64,000 nt of DNA, taken from assembly GCF_014695395.1 (NCBI RefSeq), contig NZ_JACJOF010000025.1:1-64000 (forward strand), read 5' to 3'. Position 1 is the first letter of the stretch; each line of letters starts with the position of its first letter. The translations under genes and the position numbers were made by a program. Below are positions 1 through 7,824 of this stretch, piece after piece. The DNA is from Nodosilinea sp. FACHB-131. Lineage in GTDB: Bacteria; Cyanobacteriota; Cyanobacteriia; Phormidesmidales; Phormidesmidaceae. The notes below the pieces were generated by a model. It was not told the origin of the DNA and did no database searches. It saw only the letters and a list, made by a program, of their open reading frames with translations.

Positions 1-86
1 CCCAGCGGTGTCGGGTGTTGCTCAACCGACAGGCGTTCATTCAAGGGCTAACAGGCTTTCACTGGTGGCTAGATGCCGTAAGCTAA

Positions 87-1804
87 TTATTCCTAAATAG
101 GCGGATTTGATATGATTTGGTCCTTCCGCGATGCCTGTATGTACCGCCGCCATGAACGGCGGTTGCGGTCATCTTGCTACTGGTGCAGTTCTAGGCAACC
201 AGTTCTCAGATTTTGGTCTCAGCCTGGTCAGTGTGCAAAGTGCGGCATAGAGTTGGATGCAGAAAATATAAGCTATTACAGTTCAACCTTCGAGGAAGCC
301 TAGAAAGCTGACACTGTAGATTACTTGCTTTTCCAGTGGAGTAGGCTTGGACCCGGTACGCGAAAGAAACCCCAAACCCTTGAGAGGGTGCTCACCTCGA
401 GCTGTGGAACAAGAGATATAGTAGAGAGTTTGCTTGCTGATCAGTGATACCCGAACTTTGTCAAGCATATTCTGTCAAAAACGGACAAAATATGCTTGAC
501 ATCGCAGCCCCAATTACCTTGACCACGAACGTTTGAATAGTTGCGTATACCGCAAACAATCAAACACCCAAACTGTCTACTGGATAAGGATTTCAGGTGA
601 GCCAGATTTTTGACGGACTAAATTTGGACTAAATTTTTGAGCCTCGTTAAGGCGTCTTGCGAGGGCGTAGAAACTCAAGAGGCACCGCTTCACTACACAC
701 AAGGGTAGCCGACACGCCTCGGCCTAGCTCACGGTCCAATCCAAAATTATTGGACAAAATGAGGTCTCACTGTTAGTCTTTTAAGCTGCCTTGCGAGACT
801 ATCAAAGAGATTTATGAGTCTTAGCGTAGGACTGATTAATGGACTCTTGCTTTTTAGATAAGGCTAAAGAGCAGAATTTGCATGGCTGCAGTCGCCCCTT
901 CAATCCCTTCGTCCTCCATCACCCTCTCTTCACGAACCTAAAAACAGCTATTCTCAAAATCAAGTCTTTGTGGTATCAATATAAGACTAATTTCCAGGCA
1001 CCCAAGTCTCAATGTGAGATTTGACTAAGGTAAAATCACAAGCCCGCTAGATTTACTTCTTTGGGTATAGGCAATCTGCTTGGAAACTTGAAGTTTAAGA
1101 CGGTTATTTCTACCCACTGCAAAGCTTAGAGACTGAGAGAGTAGTGTGAAAGTTGAACTTTCCTGTCTTTTTCTCGTGATTCCAAAGGGTTTGGCAGCGC
1201 ACTTGATGAATAGCTGAGCGTTTACGCCTAGCTAAAGTGCCTGTTAGCCCAATTCTTTACAAAAGTTATTTGCGATAGATTTCAATTATGGGTAGGGCAA
1301 AAATTGGAAAGCTATAATTAACGAAACAACGAATATCTTCAAAGGAGCTAATGGGCTTTTTTGTAGAAATCCTCAATAGAATCTGACTCCCTTGAGTCAG
1401 CAACCAGACAGTTAAAAGCAATTAAAAAATAGAAGTGCTGCACTAGTTTCAATCAATTACTAACAGGCATCGACCAAAACCGGTGCTGAAATGATTGATG
1501 ACGTGCACAGCATCTAAGTTTTGATTGCTTTCTTCAGATCATCAGGTAATAGGCTAAGGGATCTATGCCCTAACGCATCAGGCCTAATCCTTTAGCTATT
1601 GCCCCGCTTCAAGGCCATCAAAAACGGCAGCTAGCTTACTTAGGGTAGGTCGCCGTCAGTTTGTCCATTCTTCTAATTCCTCCGTCGTCTGCTGGCGAAG
1701 GAAAGCGTTTGGCAGTGTCTCCATCCTTTGATTTAGTTACTCAGGTCAAATAAACGCGAACGGGTCACCGCTTTCGGTCTACATCCCCTCACTTCCCAGC
1801 CGCT
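87..1804. other. Gene-poor region before the beta-oxidation cluster
   Basis: No convincing coding region is visible in about 1.7 kb. The open frames here are short, unlike any family I recognise, and lack cyanobacterial codon bias. At the extreme left an open frame (positions 3-83, stop TAA at 84-86) could be the last 27 codons of a gene cut by the window edge, but this is weak. A strong inverted repeat lies at 460-500. A TATAAT-like -10 element occurs at 1313-1318 without a good -35. The stretch is AT-richer than the genes to its right and may be decayed mobile or gene remnant DNA. Confidence 0.5.
460..500. repeat. 17-bp inverted repeat around a 7-nt spacer
   Basis: Arms 460-476 (begins GTCAAGCATATT) and 484-500 (ends AATATGCTTGAC) are reverse complements over 17 bp with one mismatch, separated by AAAAACG. 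There is no following T-run, so it is not an obvious Rho-independent terminator. It could be an operator, a miniature element end or an RNA hairpin. No adjacent gene explains it. Confidence 0.6.
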
Positions 1805-3865
1805 ATGACTACCCCGACTCTCTTCAATCTCGCGCTTCGCGAAGCGTATAGCCTTTGGCACCCCAAAAACGAAAACCATCTCGAAACGAGTATCCCTACA
1901 GGAAGTGCATGTCCCAGTCCCGCCATTCTCCACCGCACCCTGCCGTCTTTGCTTGATGGTGCAAATGGCTTAGCCATTGCCAACGATCGCGTTCTTAACC
2001 AGTGGCGCAAGGGAAGCTGGCAATCCTTTTCTACCGAGGCCTTTCGTCGAGCGATGGAAGAATTTGCCTTGGGGTTAGAGACCTTTGATCTGCACCGAGG
2101 CGATCGCGTTGCTCTGATGATGCACAGCGATGTGGGGTTTGCGATCGCCGACCTTGGCACTTTGCTAGCTGGGTTTGTCAACATCCCCATCGACCTCACC
2201 CAGACGATCGAAAACATTCTGCTAATTTTGCAAGAAGTCGAAGCGCCGCTGCTAGTAATCTCTAACCCAGCTTTGCTCGACCAAATTCGCCCCTACCTGT
2301 GGGAAGTGCCTACCTTAAAGGCTGTGATTGTGGCCGAGGTGCCCGACAGTTGGCAGGCCGAGCAGACCGGAGGTAGTGAGGCAGTCTCGGCCGCAGCGTT
2401 GCCGACACCAGCTCCTGAAACCTGTTTGCAAATTCCCCATCTACTCTGTGAAACCCCTACTCAGCAGCCGTGTCCGCCAGTACCCCAGGCGCTGCGAGTG
2501 TGTGCGCTAGCCGAGGTGCGTGAGTGGGGACGACAGCGTTGGTCAGCCGAGGCTGTTCAGGCTTTAGAAGATGCGATCGCGCCCGCCGATCTGGCCACCA
2601 TCATCTACATCGCCAGCGAAACCAAGCGCCCCAAAGGAGTAATGCTTAGCCATGAGGCGATCGCGGCTAACGTACTGGCTTCGTTTTCTAGCTACCCCAA
2701 CCTTCAAACCGGCCCCGACGAAGTGGCCCTACTGTTTTTGCCCCTCAACCACATCTTTGCCCGCGTGTTTTTGTATGGCCACCTGGCCTGGGGCCACAGC
2801 ATTTATTTCTCTGACCCCAACCACCTAATCAAGCACCTGCGCCGGGTCAAGCCCACCTTTTTAATTACCGTGCCTCGGCTGTTGGAAAAAGTGCATGAGC
2901 GCATTCTCGACCAAGTTAACCACCTCAGCCACTTCGACCGGCGGGTGCTGCAATGGGCTATCAACCTCACGACTCGGTTCGACCCGGCTCAGCCGCCTCA
3001 AAAGCTCTACCGTCTGCAAATGCAGCTAGCCGAACGGCTCGTATTTATCAAATGGCGCGAGGTGTTTGGCGGCCGGCTCAAGGCCTGCATCTGTGGCGGT
3101 GCCGCCTTGTCTGGCAATCTGGTCAAGTTTTTCTCGGCGGCAGGGGTGCCCGTCTATCAAGGCTACGGCCTCACCGAAACCAGCGGCGTCCTCACCTACA
3201 CTCGCGCCGGCCACAATCGTCTTGATACCGTTGGCCGGCCCATTCCCGGTGTTGAGATTGCCCTAGCCCCCGACCAAGAAGTTTTGGTGCGCGCCCCCTT
3301 CCTCATGCAGGGCTACTACCACGACCCCGCCGCCACCGCCGCTGCCCTCACCCCTGACGGCTGGCTACACACTGGCGACTTCGGCACCCTCGACGCCGAC
3401 GGCTTTCTCACTATCACCGGGGTAAAAAAAGCTCTCTTCAAACTCTGCACCGGCAAATATGTCTCCCCCCGACCCCTAGAGCAAGAATTAATGGCCTCCC
3501 CCCTGGTGGACAAAGCCATCACCGTTGGTGCTAACCACAAGTTCTGCGCCATGGTGATCGTTCCTGACCTAGACGCCCTACGCCACCAAGTCGAGAATTG
3601 GGACCTTGATCTGACCCAACCCGACTGGTGGCACCATCCCCGCATCACCGCTCTCTACCAAAGCCTGATCGACACCGCTAACTGCCATTTCCCCTACTGG
3701 TCTACCGTGCGCAAATTTGCCCTAGTTGATCAAAGCGAGGGGTTAGACGAGGTGGTGGAGCGGTTGTATGGGGAGGGCGGTGGTAGAGGAGATGGGGGAG
3801 ATGAGGGGGATGGGGGAGAGGGAGAGGCTTGTCCGGTGTATGCGCGATCGCTAATGCGCTACTAA
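1805..3865 (+). CDS. Acyl-CoA synthetase (AMP-forming), FadD-like, with atypical P-loop
   Basis: Predicted 686-aa cytoplasmic adenylate-forming enzyme that would activate fatty acids to acyl-CoA. The ANL-family core is clear: YGLTET at residues 454-459, the hinge region with WLHTGDFG, and a C-terminal GKYVSP segment as in long-chain acyl-CoA synthetases. The phosphate-binding loop, normally YTSGTTGxPKG, reads YIASETKRPKG (268-278), so only its end is conserved; activity may be altered. Residues about 170-240 are a poorly conserved insertion. The last ~30 residues are Gly/Asp/Glu-rich and encoded by a purine-rich repeat, so the natural C-terminus has probably been extended by repeat DNA. First gene of a co-directional run with fadN-, fadA- and fadE-like genes, which points to beta-oxidation rather than lipid recycling. 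Function confident; substrate unknown. Confidence 0.85.
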   Translation: MTTPTLFNLALREAYSLWHPKNENHLETSIPTGSACPSPAILHRTLPSLLDGANGLAIANDRVLNQWRKGSWQSFSTEAFRRAMEEFALGLETFDLHRGDRVALMMHSDVGFAIADLGTLLAGFVNIPIDLTQTIENILLILQEVEAPLLVISNPALLDQIRPYLWEVPTLKAVIVAEVPDSWQAEQTGGSEAVSAAALPTPAPETCLQIPHLLCETPTQQPCPPVPQALRVCALAEVREWGRQRWSAEAVQALEDAIAPADLATIIYIASETKRPKGVMLSHEAIAANVLASFSSYPNLQTGPDEVALLFLPLNHIFARVFLYGHLAWGHSIYFSDPNHLIKHLRRVKPTFLITVPRLLEKVHERILDQVNHLSHFDRRVLQWAINLTTRFDPAQPPQKLYRLQMQLAERLVFIKWREVFGGRLKACICGGAALSGNLVKFFSAAGVPVYQGYGLTETSGVLTYTRAGHNRLDTVGRPIPGVEIALAPDQEVLVRAPFLMQGYYHDPAATAAALTPDGWLHTGDFGTLDADGFLTITGVKKALFKLCTGKYVSPRPLEQELMASPLVDKAITVGANHKFCAMVIVPDLDALRHQVENWDLDLTQPDWWHHPRITALYQSLIDTANCHFPYWSTVRKFALVDQSEGLDEVVERLYGEGGGRGDGGDEGDGGEGEACPVYARSLMRY

Positions 3866-3965
3866 AAGGCGATCGAGAGATCAAGTAGTGGGTTAACAGC
3901 CATCACTCCCCACCTTCCTCATCCCCCTCATCCCCCTCACCTTCCCTACCCCATCACTCCCCTAC
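3775..3965. repeat. Purine/pyrimidine low-complexity inverted repeats
   Basis: A G/A-rich tract (about 3775-3825, units like GATGGGGGAGATGAGGGGGA) inside the 3' end of the acyl-CoA synthetase gene is mirrored by a C/T-rich tract (about 3903-3965, units like CATCCCCCTCATCCCCCTCA) in the intergenic gap. They are near reverse complements and could fold into a long hairpin. Similar pyrimidine tracts recur at 6455-6505 and 18105-18137, so this is a dispersed repeat family of this genome. Confidence 0.6.
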
Positions 3966-3999
3966 TCCCCTCCAACTACGCCAAACCAAGGAGCCAACC

Positions 4000-6372
4000 A
4001 TGCAAACACCCTTCCAAACCGCTGCTGTCCTCGGAGCCGGGGTCATGGGTACCCAAATTGCGGCTCACCTGGCTAATGCCGGGCTCACGGTTCACCTATT
4101 AGAACTGCCCTCTCAAAAAGGCAGCAAAAACGACCTGGTAGAAGGAGCCTTCAAAAAAGCCTGTAAGCAGTCGCCGCCAATCTTCTACAGTCAGCAAGCG
4201 GTGAAGCGAGTCATTCTGGGGAACTACGAAGAACATTTCGAGCGCCTGGCCACGGTGGACTGGGTGATTGAAGCGGTGGTCGAAAACCTCGCCGTCAAGC
4301 AGGAGTTGTTTGCGCGGGTTGAGCGCACCGTTGGCCCAGATGCGGTAATTTCTACCAACACCAGCGGGCTGCTGATTCACCAGGTGGCAGAGGGACGCTC
4401 GAAATCCTTCAAAAAGCGCTTTTTGGGCACCCACTTCTTTAACCCGCCCCGCTACCTGAAACTGCTAGAACTTATCCCCACTGCCGACACCGACCCTGCC
4501 ATGGTTGAGCGCATGGCCGCCTTTGGCCGAGACAGGCTGGGCAAAGGCATCGTCGTCGCTAAAGACACCCCCAACTTCATTGCCAACCGCATCGGGGTCT
4601 TTGTGTCGATGCTGGGCCTGCGCTCCTTCATTCCGGGTGACTACACTATCGAAGAGATCGACACCCTCACCGGCACCCTGGTGGGGCGACCTAAGTCAGC
4701 CACCTTCCGCACGGCAGATCTAGTGGGGCTCGACACACTACTCTATGTCGCCGATAACCTCTACCCTGCCATCCCCCACGACGAGCGGCGCGAGCTGTTT
4801 CAGCCCCCCGAGCTGATGCGCAAGCTAGTGGCCACTGGCACGTTAGGGGCCAAGTCGGGCCAGGGCTTTTACAAAAAAGTAGGAGGCGAGATTCGCTCGC
4901 TGAACCCTCAAACCTTTAGCTACGACTCGCCCCGCCCCGTCAATCTAGGGAATTTAGACGGGCTGAAGAAACACGATTTAGCTGAACGGCTGCGTCATTT
5001 ATATAGAGATCGCGGGCGGACCGGAGATTTCTTCCGCCAGGCCATGCTCGAAACCCTGGCCTACAGCGCCAACCGCATTCCCGAAATTGCCGATAGCCCG
5101 GCCGACATCGATCGCGCCATGGCTTGGGGCTTTGGCTGGGAGATGGGGCCCTTCGCCATCTGGGATGCCCTCGGTTTTGACCGGGTCATTCAGGACATGA
5201 CCCAAGCCCGGTTGACCATCCCCTCCTGGATAGAACGTATGCAGGAAACGGGAGCCACAAGCTTCTACAGTGCTGACCCCGCCCTCACTGCGCCCTCTGT
5301 TTATGTACCTGGTGAGTACTATCTACCCCTAGAAGTCTCTACCAATGAACTCCACCTTGCTGACCTTAAGGAGCGCCCACTTCTTTGGCACAACAGCGAG
5401 GCCGCCTTGCTCGATGCTGGCGATGGCGTTGCCCTGTTCGAGTTTCGCTCCAAGGCCAATACACTCAGCACCAAAGTGGTCGAGGGCCTGGGTGCCGCCC
5501 TCGACTGGCTGGCTGCCCACGACAACTACCACGGCATGGTGATCGGCAACGAAGGCCCCAACTTCTGCGTCGGTATCAACCTGGCCGAGGTGGGCAAAAT
5601 CGCCCAGTGGGAAAACCTCAACCCCCTCAACCGCAACCATCGCACCATTGCCAAACTGCTCCATGACGTCCAAGCCCTGGTGCAGCGTATCTACTACTTC
5701 CCTAAACCCGTAGTTGCCGCCATTCAGGGGCGGGCGCTGGGGGGCGGTTGCGAACTCGCTATGGCCTGCCCCCATGTGGTTGCCGATGCCGAAACCTACA
5801 TCGGTCTGGTGGAACTCGGCGTTGGGCTGATTCCCGCTGGGGGCGGCCTCATGCGCCTGGCCCGCTGGGCCGGTCAGCGCGCCATCTCCGACGAACCCGC
5901 TGACATTCTGCCCTGGCTGAAGCAGGTGTTTCGCACCGTCGGTATGGCCCAAGTCTCTAACAGCGCCCACGAGGGCATCGAGCTAGGCTTCTTGCCCGCC
6001 ACCACCCAGATCGTGATGAATAGCGATCGCCGCCTCTACGCCGCCAAACAAGAAGTGCTCTGCCTGCACCGCATGGGCTACGCGCCCCCACCCCGCCAGC
6101 CCATCCCCGTGCTGGGGCAACCCGCCCGCGCCATCCTCGAACACATGGCCTACGTCATGCACGCCGGTAGCTACATCAGCGACTACGATCGCAGCCTCGC
6201 CAACCGCCTCGCCTACGTCCTCACCGGCGGCGATCTTACCGTCCCCGCCGCCGTAGACGAGACCTACCTCTTCAACTTAGAACGCGACAACTTCCTCCCC
6301 CTCATCGACGAACCCAAGACCAAGGAGCGACTGCTGCACATGCTGAAGACGAAAAAACCGCTGAGAAATTAG
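4000..6372 (+). CDS. fadN: 3-hydroxyacyl-CoA dehydrogenase / enoyl-CoA hydratase fusion (FadN type)
   Basis: 790-aa bifunctional beta-oxidation enzyme: hydration of 2-enoyl-CoA and NAD-dependent oxidation of the 3-hydroxyacyl-CoA. The order is dehydrogenase first (GAGVMGTQIA NAD-binding loop near residue 12, then NTSGLL and THFFNPPRYLKLLELIP) and hydratase/isomerase second (PNFCVGINLAEVG and PVVAAIQGRALGGGCELA near residues 570-590). That order and length match Bacillus FadN/YusL (about 790 aa), not proteobacterial FadB, where the hydratase is N-terminal. A Shine-Dalgarno AAGGAG sits 7 nt before the ATG. It lies between acyl-CoA synthetase and thiolase genes on the same strand. Confidence 0.93.
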   Translation: MQTPFQTAAVLGAGVMGTQIAAHLANAGLTVHLLELPSQKGSKNDLVEGAFKKACKQSPPIFYSQQAVKRVILGNYEEHFERLATVDWVIEAVVENLAVKQELFARVERTVGPDAVISTNTSGLLIHQVAEGRSKSFKKRFLGTHFFNPPRYLKLLELIPTADTDPAMVERMAAFGRDRLGKGIVVAKDTPNFIANRIGVFVSMLGLRSFIPGDYTIEEIDTLTGTLVGRPKSATFRTADLVGLDTLLYVADNLYPAIPHDERRELFQPPELMRKLVATGTLGAKSGQGFYKKVGGEIRSLNPQTFSYDSPRPVNLGNLDGLKKHDLAERLRHLYRDRGRTGDFFRQAMLETLAYSANRIPEIADSPADIDRAMAWGFGWEMGPFAIWDALGFDRVIQDMTQARLTIPSWIERMQETGATSFYSADPALTAPSVYVPGEYYLPLEVSTNELHLADLKERPLLWHNSEAALLDAGDGVALFEFRSKANTLSTKVVEGLGAALDWLAAHDNYHGMVIGNEGPNFCVGINLAEVGKIAQWENLNPLNRNHRTIAKLLHDVQALVQRIYYFPKPVVAAIQGRALGGGCELAMACPHVVADAETYIGLVELGVGLIPAGGGLMRLARWAGQRAISDEPADILPWLKQVFRTVGMAQVSNSAHEGIELGFLPATTQIVMNSDRRLYAAKQEVLCLHRMGYAPPPRQPIPVLGQPARAILEHMAYVMHAGSYISDYDRSLANRLAYVLTGGDLTVPAAVDETYLFNLERDNFLPLIDEPKTKERLLHMLKTKKPLRN

Positions 6373-6454
6373 AGCGTGAGAGGGTGATGGAGTGATCGGG
6401 TAATGGGGTGATCCGACGTTCAAAATTCAAAACTAAAAACTTTGAACTTTGACA

Positions 6455-6510
6455 CCCCCACCCCCTCACTCATCCACCCTCACACCCATCCACCCATCCA
6501 CTCCGGAACC
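6455..6510. repeat. Intergenic pyrimidine-rich repeat
   Basis: A C/T/A tract (units CATCCACCC, CATCCACTCC) fills the gap before the thiolase start. The same unit recurs at 18110-18137, next to the prolyl oligopeptidase stop, and related C-rich tracts lie at 3903-3965. Upstream at 6420-6450 is an A/T-rich stretch with repeated AAAACT/TTGAAC words like that at 7711-7797. Both are typical short dispersed intergenic repeats. Confidence 0.55.
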
Positions 6511-6517
6511 TCCCGCT

Positions 6518-7702
6518 ATGAACACCACCGCCTACATCGTCAGCACCGTCCGCACCGCCGTGGGCAAAGCGCCCCGCGGTACCCTCCGCCACACCAGCCC
6601 CGACGTTTTGGGAGCTGCGGCTTTAAGGGGCGCGATCGCTCACATCCCCGCCCTGGTCTCTGACCACATCGACGATGTGATCATGGGCTGCGCCATGCCC
6701 GAGGCCGAGCAGGGGTATAACCTGGGTCGGCTCATTGCTTTGCGAGCAGGCTTGCCCGACTCGGTCTCTGGTTGCACTGTCAATCGACTGTGCGCCTCGG
6801 GGCTGCAATCCATTGCCATGGCCACCCAAGCCATCGCCTGGGGCCAGGCCGATGTGATCGTGGCGGGCGGCGTCGAGTCTATGAGCATCATCCCCATGGG
6901 CGGGCACCAGTTTTCCCCCAGCACCGAGCTGTTTGCGGAGATGCCCGATGCCTACATTCCCATGGGCCTCACCGCCGAGAGAGTCGCCGATCGCTTCCAG
7001 GTTTCCCGCGCTGACCAAGATGCCTTTGCCCTGCGATCGCACCAAAAAGCCCTCGCCGCCCACGCATCCGGTCGGTTCAAAGCCGAAATTGTCCCCGTTA
7101 CCGTGCGCACCACCGAGTACCTTGACGGCCAGCCCCATACCCAAGAGCTCACCTTTGACACCGACGAAGGCCCCCGCGCCGACACCAGCCTGGAGGCCCT
7201 GGCCCAGCTCAAACCCGTCTTCAAAGCCAACGGCACCGTCACCGCTGGCACCTCCTCCCAAATGTCGGACGGAGCCGCCGCCACGGTCGTCATGGGCGAA
7301 AACACCCTCCACGAACTCGGTCTGCAACCCCTGGGTCGCCTACTTGGCTTCGCCGTCGCCGGGGTGCCCCCCGAGATCATGGGCATCGGCCCCATCGCCG
7401 CCATCCCCAAAGTGCTGAAGCAGGTCGGCCTCACCCTCGCCGACATCGGCCTAATTGAGCTCAACGAAGCCTTCGCCGCTCAATCCCTCGCCGTCATCCG
7501 CGAACTGGGCTTGAACGAAGAAATTGTGAATGTGAACGGGGGTGCGATCGCCCTCGGCCACCCCCTTGGCTGCTCCGGCGCCAAACTCACCGCTACCCTA
7601 CTCCATGAAATGCAGCGACGCGGCACCCGCTATGGTCTGGTGACTATGTGCGTTGGCGGGGGGATGGGCGCAGCGGGGGTGTTTGAAAACTTGATGCGAT
7701 GA
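6518..7702 (+). CDS. fadA: Acetyl-CoA acyltransferase (thiolase)
   Basis: 394-aa thiolase that would cleave 3-ketoacyl-CoA to acetyl-CoA and a shortened acyl-CoA. All three active-site elements are present: nucleophile Cys92 in [10 protein letters not shown], His348 in [11 protein letters not shown], and Cys378 in [11 protein letters not shown]. The frame is open further upstream, but those codons come from the pyrimidine repeat; the ATG at 6518 begins the conserved [17 protein letters not shown] terminus. It follows the FadN-type gene and precedes the FadE-type gene, the usual partner order. Biosynthetic acetyl-CoA acetyltransferase is the alternative, but context favours degradation. Confidence 0.93.
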   Translation: MNTTAYIVSTVRTAVGKAPRGTLRHTSPDVLGAAALRGAIAHIPALVSDHIDDVIMGCAMPEAEQGYNLGRLIALRAGLPDSVSGCTVNRLCASGLQSIAMATQAIAWGQADVIVAGGVESMSIIPMGGHQFSPSTELFAEMPDAYIPMGLTAERVADRFQVSRADQDAFALRSHQKALAAHASGRFKAEIVPVTVRTTEYLDGQPHTQELTFDTDEGPRADTSLEALAQLKPVFKANGTVTAGTSSQMSDGAAATVVMGENTLHELGLQPLGRLLGFAVAGVPPEIMGIGPIAAIPKVLKQVGLTLADIGLIELNEAFAAQSLAVIRELGLNEEIVNVNGGAIALGHPLGCSGAKLTATLLHEMQRRGTRYGLVTMCVGGGMGAAGVFENLMR

Positions 7703-7710
7703 GCTGCGAA

Positions 7711-7797
7711 AAAAGTTTTGAGTTTTGAGTGCTGAATTTTGAATGCAATTGCTACTTCAAGCAATCAAAACTCAAGACTGAGAACTTAAAACTTTTC
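7711..7797. repeat. Imperfect inverted repeat of AAAACT/AGTTTT words
   Basis: The left arm (7711-7730, AAAAGTTTTGAGTTTTGAGT) is imperfectly complementary to 7765-7797 (contains CAAAACTCAAGACTGAGAAC). It fills the thiolase-FadE gap and could form a long AT-rich hairpin. It belongs to the dispersed low-complexity class also seen at 6420-6450; no coding role is seen. Confidence 0.5.
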
Positions 7798-7824
7798 CCC
7801 ACCTCCCACTACCCGAGGCCCACC

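Noticed and set aside
112-303. 63-codon ORF with CAKCG at the left end
   Set aside because: Only one CxxC, no family resemblance, and no ribosome site; more likely chance.
5329-5970. Long minus-strand ORF inside the FadN gene
   Set aside because: Shadow frame of a strongly supported gene on the other strand; low-information Gly/Val/Ala composition.
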